Source: Beijerinckiaceae bacterium (GTDB taxonomy: Bacteria; Pseudomonadota; Alphaproteobacteria; Rhizobiales; Beijerinckiaceae). From it: DNA of 64,000 bases. The translations under genes were made by a program, and so were the position numbers. Position 1 is the stretch's first letter, and the number at the start of each line of letters is the position of its first letter. Shown here piece after piece: positions 20,125-28,293 of this stretch. Location of the stretch: positions 868,001-932,000 of the forward strand of contig JAPZTO010000001.1 in the NCBI GenBank assembly GCA_027532775.1, in the 5' to 3' direction. The notes under the pieces are model-generated. The model worked only from the letters and a program-made list of their open reading frames with translations, had not been told where the DNA came from and did not search any database.

Positions 20125-21549
20125 TCACGCGCGCCGTGCAAGATCGCGGAGGCTGCGGCGCTCCGCTGGCGGCTCCGTCGGCCGGGGCGGTTCCGGCGAG
20201 GGTGTGCCAGCCTCGAGCACATCGGCCCGGACGGCCTGCGGCGGCGAGAAGGCAAGGCCCTGCGCATATTCGATATTGAGATCGATGAGATCCGCGATGG
20301 TCGGCTCGTCGCCAACAGCATCGACCATAAAGGACAGCTTGCGGCGGGCCAGAAGCGGCACGAAATCGGCCGTGGCGACATCGAACAGGGTTTCGCGCTC
20401 GTGGGTTTCGGCCAGCAGGGATTCGGCCGGCATGCGCAGCCAGCGCACGCCCATCTGCGACAGCTTGACGGGATCGAAATCGAGATCCTCGATATCGCGC
20501 ATCATGAAGCTGAAGCCCATCTTCGAGAGGCTCCGCAATGCCTCGTGCTCGAAAGCCACCGCCTTGCGGAAGAAGCGCTGCGGCAAGCACAGGACGATGC
20601 GCTCCGGCGCCTGCGGCACATCGGCGATCAGCGCCTCGAGATCATCGAAGGCGGCTTCGCTCATCAGGAACCGCTGGGAAATGTCGACGAAAAGCAGCAC
20701 ATCCCGCTCGCGCTGGGAAAAGACGCGGGCCAGCCGGACCGCCTGGATCATCAGCTTGCGGTCAAAAGCGAGTTGATGCCCGACAGCCTCGACAGCCAGC
20801 CGGATCTCGTTGTTCGGAATGGCGAGATCGCTGCCATCAGGGCGGAGGGTCACGTCATAGCCCTTCAGGCGCCGTTGCGGCAGGCCCACCACGCGCTGCA
20901 GGAACAGGTCGAACCGGTCGGCGGCGATAGCGGCCGCGACGAGCTGGCGGACAGCACGCGGCGGCTCCTGCGCATTTCCGCCCTGCCGCGGCGCCATCGG
21001 CGCCTCGCGGATCACCCGCTCGTCCGACATCATCGCGGAAGCACGGGCCGGTTCCGGCGTGACCGGCTTCTGCGGCGCCAGCCAACCGGGCGAAGGCCGC
21101 TGCTCGGCGGCGCGGCTGACGGATGTCGCTGCCGGGCGGCGGGAATAGGCAAGCTCCTGCTCGGCGGCCTCGGTCCGGCGATCAAGTTCAGCCACGCCGT
21201 CCGCAATGTCGCGCACCAACGCACTCAGGGTGGCAAATTCGCTGGCATGGACCGCGCCCTCGGCCGGGCCATTGACAAAAGCCTCGCGCAATTCGCGGGT
21301 GTGCCGGGCGAGCAGGGCCGCATGCTGGCGCGTGCTTTCGAGATGGTCTCTGAGCACCTCGATCTCACGGAAGAGGCTGGAGCCCCGCACATGCAGAAGC
21401 GCCCCGCCGCCGGCAAAGGCCGCCGACAGGCCGACCACCGCCAACCAGAGCTGGTCGTACCGATGCGCGAGCACCGAGAGGCCCGCCGCGGTAACGGCCA
21501 CAAGGCTGACAGAGAGAAGATGTTGAACACGCATGCGGGGCGGCGCCAT
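20125..21549 (-). CDS. Membrane-anchored degenerate EAL-domain protein (TipF-like)
   Basis: A protein of about 474 residues with two N-terminal hydrophobic segments, a coiled-coil-like stretch (about residues 60-155), a Pro/Arg-rich linker and a C-terminal EAL fold from about residue 215. The signature ExLxR reads YDVTLRPDG, losing the catalytic Glu, and DFVPLLARRKLSF and IEYAQGLAFSPPQAV mark the end of the fold (canonical QGxxFxxP). It is probably not a phosphodiesterase but a c-di-GMP sensor or scaffold. The layout resembles TipF, a flagellar positioning factor of Caulobacter. The first ATG is used; a TTG 11 codons upstream and an ATG five codons downstream are alternatives. Confidence 0.75.
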   Translation of the reverse strand: MAPPRMRVQHLLSVSLVAVTAAGLSVLAHRYDQLWLAVVGLSAAFAGGGALLHVRGSSLFREIEVLRDHLESTRQHAALLARHTRELREAFVNGPAEGAVHASEFATLSALVRDIADGVAELDRRTEAAEQELAYSRRPAATSVSRAAEQRPSPGWLAPQKPVTPEPARASAMMSDERVIREAPMAPRQGGNAQEPPRAVRQLVAAAIAADRFDLFLQRVVGLPQRRLKGYDVTLRPDGSDLAIPNNEIRLAVEAVGHQLAFDRKLMIQAVRLARVFSQRERDVLLFVDISQRFLMSEAAFDDLEALIADVPQAPERIVLCLPQRFFRKAVAFEHEALRSLSKMGFSFMMRDIEDLDFDPVKLSQMGVRWLRMPAESLLAETHERETLFDVATADFVPLLARRKLSFMVDAVGDEPTIADLIDLNIEYAQGLAFSPPQAVRADVLEAGTPSPEPPRPTEPPAERRSLRDLARRA

Positions 21550-21734
21550 GTGTCGGGAGAGACAACGAATCACTTCAGTCAAAGCTACTTTGTCCAGAAT
21601 GCAATAGCGAGACTCCCCGCCTGCAACGGCCTGTGGAAATCAACGTTGTGCAAGGCTGCCCCGCCCCGCTAGTCTTGGGCACGGCAAGGTTGCTAGAAAT
21701 GAGTGCGGAAGACCGATACCGCCGGAAGGAATGC

Positions 21735-22208
21735 ATGCCCCGGATCATCAACCCGCGTTCGATCGCCCCGCCGGCTTCCCATTACGCGCATGGTATCGTG
21801 CATTCGGGCCGGTCGCGCCGGTTACTGATTTCCGGGCAGGTCGGGATCACGCTGGACGGGACGCCGGCGCCCGACCTCGCCAGTCAGATGGAGCTGGCCT
21901 GGGACAATCTCGAAGCGGTCCTGCGCGAGGCCGGCATGGCGGTGCAGGATCTGGTCAAGATCGTGGTCTATGCCACCGTGCCGGGTTCCGTCGGGCTCTA
22001 CAGGACCATCCGGGACCGCCGGCTCGGCGGCCATCTCGTTGCCGCGACCTATGTCGAGGTTGCAGCCCTGGCCTCGCCTGCCTATCTCATCGAGATCGAG
22101 GGCGAGGCGGTGTGCGAGGATGCCGAGATGGCCTTCCTCGACATGCCGCGTGAAACGGAGATCGGCGCGACGGGCGGCGGCGGCAGCCACCGGGCCGGTC
22201 ATGAATGA
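21735..22208 (+). CDS. RidA-family (YjgF/YER057c/UK114) protein
   Basis: A 157-residue RidA-fold protein; such proteins hydrolyse reactive enamine/imine intermediates of PLP enzymes or act in specific catabolic routes. Visible are HYAHGIVHSG, LLISGQVGITLDG, the alpha-helix with WDNLEAVLREAGMAVQDLVKI and the end segment YLIEIEGEAV. The catalytic Arg of canonical RidA, expected around the strand VAATYVEVAAL, is not evident (ATYVEV instead of RxxVxV), so it belongs to a divergent subfamily. The C-terminal tail after EGEAV is longer than usual. A GGAAGGA site precedes the ATG. A PLP aminotransferase gene lies downstream. Confidence 0.85.
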   Translation: MPRIINPRSIAPPASHYAHGIVHSGRSRRLLISGQVGITLDGTPAPDLASQMELAWDNLEAVLREAGMAVQDLVKIVVYATVPGSVGLYRTIRDRRLGGHLVAATYVEVAALASPAYLIEIEGEAVCEDAEMAFLDMPRETEIGATGGGGSHRAGHE

Positions 22209-22221
22209 ACGCAGGAGAGGG

Positions 22222-22446
22222 ATGATGGCGGAGCAGGATCTCACACTCGGCGTCGGCGGCATGGCCTGCGAGGGTTGCGCCCAATCCGTGACCCGCGCGA
22301 TCACCCGGATCGACCCCGGCGCGAAAGTGGCCGTCGACCTGCCGGGCAAGGCCGTGCGGATCAGCGCCGCGACGAAGGATCGCACAGCGTTCGAACAGGC
22401 CATCGTCGCGGCGGGTTACGACCTGATCCCTTCGGCGGTGCAGTAG
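22222..22446 (+). CDS. Heavy-metal-associated (CopZ/Atx1-like) domain protein
   Basis: A 74-residue single HMA domain with the metal site GMACEGCAQSV (CxxC) at about residues 14-18 and the beta-alpha-beta end VVAAGYDL. These bind Cu(I) or other soft metals and pass them to P-type ATPases or regulators; no metal ATPase is nearby. AGGAGAG stands before a double ATG and fixes the start; an in-frame ATG 21 bases upstream overlaps the RidA gene and is less likely. It follows the RidA gene by 13 bases, in the same direction. Confidence 0.85.
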   Translation: MMAEQDLTLGVGGMACEGCAQSVTRAITRIDPGAKVAVDLPGKAVRISAATKDRTAFEQAIVAAGYDLIPSAVQ

Positions 22447-22562
22447 ATTTTTCCACTAATCCCGCGCCGTTTTCAGGGGTTGTTTCCTTCTCCGAGGGGC
22501 GTATCCTCGCGGTCATTTCCGGGCGCCGGCAGCGCTCGATCCCTTCTTGCGCGGAGCATCCC

Positions 22563-23915
22563 ATGGCCAAGTCCGGCGCCCAGCCGATCACCACCCTTTC
22601 GCAGCCGAATGATCTCGAGGCATTCTGGATGCCCTTCACGGCCGAGCGCGCCTTCAAGAAGGCGCCGCGCCTCGTCTCGCGCTCGAAGGACATGCATTAT
22701 TATACCAATGACGGCCGGGCGATCATGGACACGACCGCCGGCCTCTGGTGCTGCAATGCCGGCCATAACCGCGATCCGATCGTCGAGGCGATCAAGGCCC
22801 AGGCCGAGACGCTCGATTATTCCCCGCCCTTCCAGTTCGCGCATCCCCTCGGGTTCCAGCTGGCTTCGCGCATCGCCTCGATGGCACCGGGCGATCTCGA
22901 CCACGTCTTTTTTGTCAATTCCGGCTCGGAAGCGGTCGACACCGCGCTGAAAATGGCGATCGGCTATTTCCATGCGAAGGGCGAGGGCAATCGCTGCCGC
23001 CTGATCGGCCGCGAACGCGGCTATCACGGCATCGGCTTCGGCGGGATCTCGGTCGGCGGCATGCTGGCCAACCGCAAGGCTTTCGCCACCCAGCTCCTGC
23101 CGCATGTCGACCACCTGCCCCATACCTACAACCGGGCCGAGCAGGCCTTCACCAAGGGCGAGCCGGAATGGGGTGCGCATCTGGCCGATGATCTCGAGCG
23201 GATCGTCGCGCTGCATGACGCCTCGACCATCGCCGCTGTCATTGTCGAGCCGATGGCCGGCTCGACCGGCGTGCTGCCGACGCCGAAGGGCTATCTCAAG
23301 CGCCTGCGCGAGATCTGCGACAAATACGGCATCCTGCTGATCTTCGACGAGGTAATCTGCGGCTTCGGCCGGCTCGGCACCTCCTTCGCGGCGGAGCGCT
23401 ACGGCGTGGTGCCGGACATGATCACCTTCGCCAAGGGTGTCACCTCGGGCACGGTGCCGATGGGCGGCGTCATCGCCCGAAAGCATATCCACGAGGCCTT
23501 CATGAAGGGCCCGGAGCATATGGTGGAGTTCTTCCACGGTTACACCTATTCGGCCCATCCGCTGGCCTGCGCGGCCGCCATGGCCACGCTCGACGTCTAT
23601 CGCGACGAGGACCTGTTCGAGCGCGCCCGCAAGCTCGAGCCGATCTGGGCCGATGCGATCCACTCGCTCAAGGGCTCGCCCAACGTGCTCGACATCCGCA
23701 CGGTCGGCCTGACGGCGGCGATCGACCTGGCCTCGATCCCCGACGCGTTCGGCAAGCGCGCCTACACGGCAATGCATCGCGGCTTCGAGGATTACGGCTT
23801 CATGGTGCGCAATACCGGCGAGACCCTGGCGCTCACCCCGCCGCTGATCATCTCGGAAGCGCAGATCGACGAGACCGTGGACAAGCTCGGCAAGCTCATC
23901 CGCGCGGTTGCCTGA
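22563..23915 (+). CDS. Omega-amino acid:pyruvate class III aminotransferase
   Basis: A 450-residue class III (fold-type I) PLP aminotransferase. The N terminus FWMPFTAERAFKKAPR and LDYSPPFQFAHPLGFQLA are typical of beta-alanine/omega-amino acid:pyruvate transaminases. PLP residues are VFFVNSGSEAVDTALK, the Asp in LLIFDEVICGFGRLG and the Schiff-base Lys in ITFAKGVTSGTVPMGG. It probably moves the amino group from beta-alanine or a similar omega-amino acid to pyruvate; the exact donor is not decidable. The open frame extends far upstream but overlaps the HMA gene; the chosen ATG gives the known family start. Confidence 0.92.
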   Translation: MAKSGAQPITTLSQPNDLEAFWMPFTAERAFKKAPRLVSRSKDMHYYTNDGRAIMDTTAGLWCCNAGHNRDPIVEAIKAQAETLDYSPPFQFAHPLGFQLASRIASMAPGDLDHVFFVNSGSEAVDTALKMAIGYFHAKGEGNRCRLIGRERGYHGIGFGGISVGGMLANRKAFATQLLPHVDHLPHTYNRAEQAFTKGEPEWGAHLADDLERIVALHDASTIAAVIVEPMAGSTGVLPTPKGYLKRLREICDKYGILLIFDEVICGFGRLGTSFAAERYGVVPDMITFAKGVTSGTVPMGGVIARKHIHEAFMKGPEHMVEFFHGYTYSAHPLACAAAMATLDVYRDEDLFERARKLEPIWADAIHSLKGSPNVLDIRTVGLTAAIDLASIPDAFGKRAYTAMHRGFEDYGFMVRNTGETLALTPPLIISEAQIDETVDKLGKLIRAVA

Positions 23916-23998
23916 TCGCCATGGGATAGGCAGGCCGGCGGCGTCGTGATAGCCTATATCTGCTTGGATTCGTTGTGCGGAACCGGGAGATGGCGATC

Positions 23999-24229
23999 AT
24001 GACGGATGCCGACCTGCTCAAGGCCCTGTTTGCGCGGTTCGGCGTGGCGCTGAGCGCGGAGGAATCCGCGCGCCATGCCGATCTGGCGCCGAGGGAGGCG
24101 ATCCTGCTCCTGCTGGCCAATCGCGAGATCTCGGCCCGGTTCGATGCCGCCCATGGGCGCCCGCCGGAAGAGAACGACATCGATGCCCTGCATGACCTCT
24201 ACGCCACGCTCGAAGCGCGGCATGCGTGA
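23999..24229 (+). CDS. Small hypothetical protein (76 residues)
   Basis: A short acidic, helical-looking protein without Cys, signal peptide or membrane segment. A CCGGGAGA sequence lies about 8 bases before this ATG; an ATG three codons upstream and a GTG eight codons upstream are possible starts. Composition (many Ala, Leu, Glu, Asp) and codon use resemble the neighbours, so it is probably a real gene, but no family was recognised. It lies between the aminotransferase and hisS, followed at once by a short tandem repeat. Confidence 0.5.
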   Translation: MTDADLLKALFARFGVALSAEESARHADLAPREAILLLLANREISARFDAAHGRPPEENDIDALHDLYATLEARHA

Positions 24230-24266
24230 GGCCATGATGCGTGAGGCCATGACGCTTGAGGCGTGA
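24222..24266. repeat. 15-bp tandem repeat upstream of hisS
   Basis: The unit GAGGCCATGATGCGT and diverged copies follow one another from the last codons of the small hypothetical gene into the hisS leader: ATGCGTGAGGCC at 24222 and 24237, then ATGACGCTTGAGGCG. About three units. It may have grown by slippage and could vary in copy number between strains. Confidence 0.8.
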
Positions 24267-24298
24267 CAAGCGCGGCCGGTGGCGATAAAGCCGCCGGA

Positions 24299-25828
24299 AT
24301 GAGCACCGATAACACGCCCCGTTCCGACAAGACCGAAGCCCGACGCCCGCGTGGCCTGCCCGATCGCGGGCCTGCCGATATCATGGCGACCGAAGCCATG
24401 ATGGCGACGATCCGCGAGGTCTACCAGCGTTATGGGTTCGACCCGGTCGAGACGCCGTTCCTCGAATATACGGATGCCCTCGGCAAGTTCCTTCCCGATC
24501 AGGACCGGCCGAATGCCGGCGTGTTCTCCCTGCGCGACGATGACGAGCAATGGATGAGCCTGCGCTACGATCTCACCGCGCCGCTCGCCCGCTATTGCGC
24601 GGAGAACTGGCAGAGCCTGCCCAAGCCCTATCGCAGCTATCGCGCCGGCTGGGTGTTCCGCAACGAGAAGCCGGGGCCCGGGCGCTTCCGGCAATTCATG
24701 CAGTTCGATGCCGACACGGTGGGCGCGGCCAGCGTGGCCGCCGATGCCGAGATCTGCATGATGGCGGCAGATACGATGGAGGCGTTGGGGATTCCGCGCG
24801 GCTCCTACGTGATCAAGGTCAATAATCGCAAGATCCTCGATGGAGTGATGGAGGCGATTGGTCTTGGCGGCGAGGAGAATGCCGCGCGCCGGCTGATCGT
24901 GCTGCGCGCTTTGGACAAGGCCGATAAATTCCCTTTGCTGGAAATTGCCAAGCTTTTACAAAATGGGCGCCTTGATGAAAGTGGTGACTTCACTAAGGGT
25001 GCCGAACTTTCAAACCAGCAGTTGAACATCCTTGAGCGTGCAAGGCGCTTCTTTACGCGTGATTGGGAAAAAGCCTTCTCAATCAGAATCTACAAGAAGT
25101 ACTTGTCTCGTATCCTGGGTGTAGCCGAGGCGCCATTTGCAGCCAGTGATGGCCTTGAAGAACTAGAAACAATTCGTAAGCTCGTCCGCGCCGCCGGCTA
25201 TGGGCCGGACCGCATTCGCATCGACCCCTCGGTCGTCCGTGGCTTGGAATACTACACCGGCCCGGTCTTCGAGGCCGAACTCTTGTTCGAGGTGAAGGAC
25301 GAGGACGGCAAGCCCGTCCGCTTCGGCTCGGTCGGGGGCGGCGGGCGCTATGATGGCCTCGTCTCACGCTTCCTCAGCGAGCCGGTGCCGGCCACCGGCT
25401 TTTCCATCGGCGTGTCGCGCTTGCTGGCCGCGTTGCAGGCGCTCGGCAAGGTTTCGACCCGGCCGCTGGACGGCCCCGTTCTGGTTCTGGCGATGGACCG
25501 CGATGTCACAGCCATGGCAAGTTATCAGCAGATGGTCGCGGCCCTGCGCGCGGAGGGCCTCCGCGCCGAGATCTATCTCGGCAGCGCGGGCATGAAGGCG
25601 CAGATGAAATATGCCGATCGCCGCGCCTCGCCCATCGCCATCATCCAGGGTTCGAACGAGCGCGAGAAGGGCACGGCGCAGGTGAAGGACCTGATCCTCG
25701 GCGCCACGCTCTCGGCCACCAAGGATCGCGAGGAATATCTGGCGTTGCAGGCCAAGGCGCAGTTTGAGGTGCCGGTTTCCGGCCTCGTGCAGGCGATCCG
25801 CGACGTGTTGGCCAGGCAACGGGGCTGA
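24299..25828 (+). CDS. hisS: Histidyl-tRNA synthetase
   Basis: HisRS of 509 residues, class II. The N-terminal region [18 protein letters not shown], motif 2 ([19 protein letters not shown]), the HisRS blocks [17 protein letters not shown] and [13 protein letters not shown], and motif 3 [13 protein letters not shown] are intact, and a C-terminal anticodon-binding domain follows. Residues about 205-294 are encoded by a segment with about 49% G+C and codons unlike the rest (many TTG, CTT, AAA, GAA), while the reading frame is kept. The ATG is chosen over an upstream ATG inside the tandem repeat. hisZ and hisG follow. Confidence 0.93.
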   Translation: MSTDNTPRSDKTEARRPRGLPDRGPADIMATEAMMATIREVYQRYGFDPVETPFLEYTDALGKFLPDQDRPNAGVFSLRDDDEQWMSLRYDLTAPLARYCAENWQSLPKPYRSYRAGWVFRNEKPGPGRFRQFMQFDADTVGAASVAADAEICMMAADTMEALGIPRGSYVIKVNNRKILDGVMEAIGLGGEENAARRLIVLRALDKADKFPLLEIAKLLQNGRLDESGDFTKGAELSNQQLNILERARRFFTRDWEKAFSIRIYKKYLSRILGVAEAPFAASDGLEELETIRKLVRAAGYGPDRIRIDPSVVRGLEYYTGPVFEAELLFEVKDEDGKPVRFGSVGGGGRYDGLVSRFLSEPVPATGFSIGVSRLLAALQALGKVSTRPLDGPVLVLAMDRDVTAMASYQQMVAALRAEGLRAEIYLGSAGMKAQMKYADRRASPIAIIQGSNEREKGTAQVKDLILGATLSATKDREEYLALQAKAQFEVPVSGLVQAIRDVLARQRG

Positions 25829-25985
25829 GGGGCCAGCCTCGACGCAAAGGATTAAGCGCATTCGCGGTTTCCGCTCGCCTGCGCGCGAGCGGGCTGGTAT
25901 GGGCAGGGCGATCATGGGCACGGTCGGCCTGGTCTAGCCAGAACGCGCCGGGCCTTCTGCAGGAGCGCCCAAGCGGCGAGACCCG

Positions 25986-27146
25986 ATGACCGAACGACCC
26001 GAGACAGCGGCCCGCCTCGCGCGGCCCCAACCGCAAGCCGACGATCTCGGCCGCCTGATGGCGCGGCTGCATCGGGCCGGCTACCATGCGGCCGAGGTTC
26101 CGGTGCTCCAGCCTGCCGATCCGTTCCTTGAACTCTCGGGCGAGGATATCCGCGGCCGCCTGTTCCTGACGACGAACGAAGAGGGCGAGGAATGGTGCCT
26201 CCGGCCGGAATTCACGATTCCCGCCGCCCTCGCCTATCTGAAATCCGGGATTGTCGGACGCCGGCTCGACCAGGTCTTTGTCGGCCCGGTCTTCCGGCAT
26301 CGGCCCGGCGAAAGTGGCGAGTTCACGCAGGTCAGCCTCGAATCCATCGGGCGGAATGACCGCGAGGCCGCCGATGCCGATGTGCTCGCCGAAATCCACG
26401 GCGCCGTGACCGATGTGGTCGGCGAAAGCGGGCTCGGCATCACCATCGGCGATCTCGGCCTGTTTTCGAGCCTGCTCGGCGCGCTGGCGCTTGACGGCGT
26501 GACAAGCCGCCGGCTGGCGCTGGCGCTTGGCGAAGGACGGCTCGGCCCGTTGCTTGACCCGCAGCGCCTTGCGGAACCGAAGCAGGAGCCGCGCGGCCTC
26601 ACGCGCTATTCCGGCGTGCTCGATGCGCTCAAGGGCGCCGACCCCGAGGAGGCGCGCGCCTTCGTGAAGGACCTGCTCTCCATGGCCGGCATCACCGCAA
26701 CCGGTGGCCGCACGGCCGAGGACATTGCCGGCCGGTTCCTCCAGCGCGCGCGGGACGATGCCCAGCAGCTCGGCCCGGAACAGGCGGCGATCCTGCGCCG
26801 CTTTCTCGCCATCGGCGGCGATCCCGACCGGGTGGCACAGGAGCTGCGGCAGCTGGCCGGGGAGGCCGGGCTCGACCTCTCGGCCGCGATCGACCGGTTC
26901 GAGATGCGCACCGGCTTCATCGAAGCGCGCGGCCTGCCGCTGGCGAAGATCCGCGCGGCGGCCGGGTTCTCGCGGAGCCTCGACTATTATTCCGGCTTCG
27001 TCTTCGACCTCCGGCTCGAGGGCGCGCCGCGCCCGCTCGCCGCCGGCGGCCGCTATGACCGGCTGTTCGAGCGCATGGGCCGCACGGTGCCGGGCATCGG
27101 CGCGGCGATCTGGATGGACCGGCTGGTCCGGGAGATGGCGGTATGA
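25986..27146 (+). CDS. hisZ: ATP phosphoribosyltransferase regulatory subunit
   Basis: HisZ (386 residues) is a HisRS-like protein without aminoacylation activity that joins HisG to form the active, histidine-regulated ATP phosphoribosyltransferase. It keeps the class II fold: ADPFLELSGEDIRGR, LRPEFTIPAALAYL, the motif-2-like QVFVGPVFRHRPGESGEFTQ, and SLDYYSGFVFDLRLEG plus AAGGRYDRLFERMG near the end, but lacks an anticodon-binding domain. Its stop overlaps the hisG start by 4 bases, so the two are translationally coupled. Confidence 0.94.
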   Translation: MTERPETAARLARPQPQADDLGRLMARLHRAGYHAAEVPVLQPADPFLELSGEDIRGRLFLTTNEEGEEWCLRPEFTIPAALAYLKSGIVGRRLDQVFVGPVFRHRPGESGEFTQVSLESIGRNDREAADADVLAEIHGAVTDVVGESGLGITIGDLGLFSSLLGALALDGVTSRRLALALGEGRLGPLLDPQRLAEPKQEPRGLTRYSGVLDALKGADPEEARAFVKDLLSMAGITATGGRTAEDIAGRFLQRARDDAQQLGPEQAAILRRFLAIGGDPDRVAQELRQLAGEAGLDLSAAIDRFEMRTGFIEARGLPLAKIRAAAGFSRSLDYYSGFVFDLRLEGAPRPLAAGGRYDRLFERMGRTVPGIGAAIWMDRLVREMAV

Positions 27147-28138
27147 CGGATGCGCCCCTCACCATCGGCATCCCCTCCAAGGGACGCCTGCAGGAAAACA
27201 CCTTCGCCTTCTTCGCGCGGGCCGGGATGCCGATCCTGCAGCCGCGCGGCGCGCGGGATTACCGCGGCGCAGTGAAGGGGCTGGAGGGGATCGAGATCGC
27301 CTTCCTTTCCGCCTCGGAAATTGCCGGCGAACTGGCGCGCGGTTCGGTGCATTTCGGCGTGACCGGCGCGGATCTCCTGTCCGAGCAACTGGCGGACCCG
27401 GCAGCCAAGGTCGAGATGCTGGCGCCGCTCGGCTTCGGCCATGCGAATGTGGTCGTGGCCGTTCCGGAAGCCTGGATCGACGTGCATGACATGGCCGATA
27501 TCGAGGAAGTGGCGGCGGATTTCCGGCACCGGAAGCAGCGTCGCCTGCGGGTGGCAACGAAATATGTCAATCTGACCCGCCGCTTCTTCAAGAAGCATGG
27601 CATTGCCGATTACCGCATCGTCGAGAGCCTCGGCGCCACCGAAGGCGCGCCGGCTGCCGGGACGGCGGAGATCATCGTGGATATCACCACCACCGGCGCC
27701 ACGCTCGCGGCGAATGCGCTGAAGGTGCTGGATGACGGCACGATGCTGAAATCCGAAGCCAATCTTGTCGCATCGCTGCAGGCGGATTGGAGCCCGGACA
27801 TGCTGGAACGCGCCCGCTCGGTTCTGGCGCGGATCCATGCCGAGGAAGAGGCCCGCAGCCATCGCCGGGTTGCGGCCTATTTCGGCGGCCCCGTTTCCGA
27901 CGCCGCCCGGATGGCCGCACAGGATGGACGGATCCTTGCCGAGGGCCCGCAGGAGCTGACGCTGTTCCTTCCGAAAGACCGGGTGGCCGAGACGGCCGAT
28001 ACCCTGTTGCGCCTCGGCGCGGAGCGCGTTCTCGTTTCCGAGGTGGATTATGCCTTCAGCATCGAGAACCCGCTCTTCGACAAGCTGAACCAGGCGCTGG
28101 ATTCCCGCCGCGTGCCCGATCTGCGTGCCATCGCCTGA
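27143..28138 (+). CDS. hisG: ATP phosphoribosyltransferase catalytic subunit
   Basis: HisG carries out the first step of histidine synthesis, joining ATP and PRPP. Visible are LTIGIPSKGRLQENTFAFF at the start, FGVTGADLLSEQ, RVATKYVNLTRRFF and the PRPP loop EIIVDITTTGATLAANAL. At 331 residues it is longer than the short HisG forms that normally need HisZ (about 210-230). The extra C-terminal part, from about residue 235, ends VLVSEVDYAFSIENPLFDKL and probably forms an additional domain. Long HisG together with HisZ is known in some Hyphomicrobiales relatives, so this is family-typical rather than a fusion artefact. Confidence 0.93.
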   Translation: MTDAPLTIGIPSKGRLQENTFAFFARAGMPILQPRGARDYRGAVKGLEGIEIAFLSASEIAGELARGSVHFGVTGADLLSEQLADPAAKVEMLAPLGFGHANVVVAVPEAWIDVHDMADIEEVAADFRHRKQRRLRVATKYVNLTRRFFKKHGIADYRIVESLGATEGAPAAGTAEIIVDITTTGATLAANALKVLDDGTMLKSEANLVASLQADWSPDMLERARSVLARIHAEEEARSHRRVAAYFGGPVSDAARMAAQDGRILAEGPQELTLFLPKDRVAETADTLLRLGAERVLVSEVDYAFSIENPLFDKLNQALDSRRVPDLRAIA

Positions 28139-28164
28139 GTTGTTCGCACACATTCCGAAAAGAA

Positions 28165-28197
28165 AAGAGGCCGCTCGCGGGGGGCGGGCGACCTCTT
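28165..28197 (+). terminator. Terminator-like hairpin after hisG
   Basis: An inverted repeat AAGAGGcCGCtCGC / GCGgGCGaCCTCTT lies 27 bases after the hisG stop. There is no long T-run on the plus strand beyond the TT, so the efficiency is uncertain. It also lies ahead of the convergent ABC exporter gene end. Confidence 0.6.
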
Positions 28198-28293
28198 GAA
28201 GCGCACGAGGCGAGCGGGGGGCAAACCATCGGCGCGTCTTGACCAGTTTACGCCCGCTTTCTGCGGATGGATCACCAAAAACGCCACGTATGA

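Noticed and set aside
24910-25185. Insertion element or intein inside hisS
   Set aside because: The frame is continuous, HisRS residues such as SGDFTKG are kept within the block, and there are no terminal repeats or splicing motifs.
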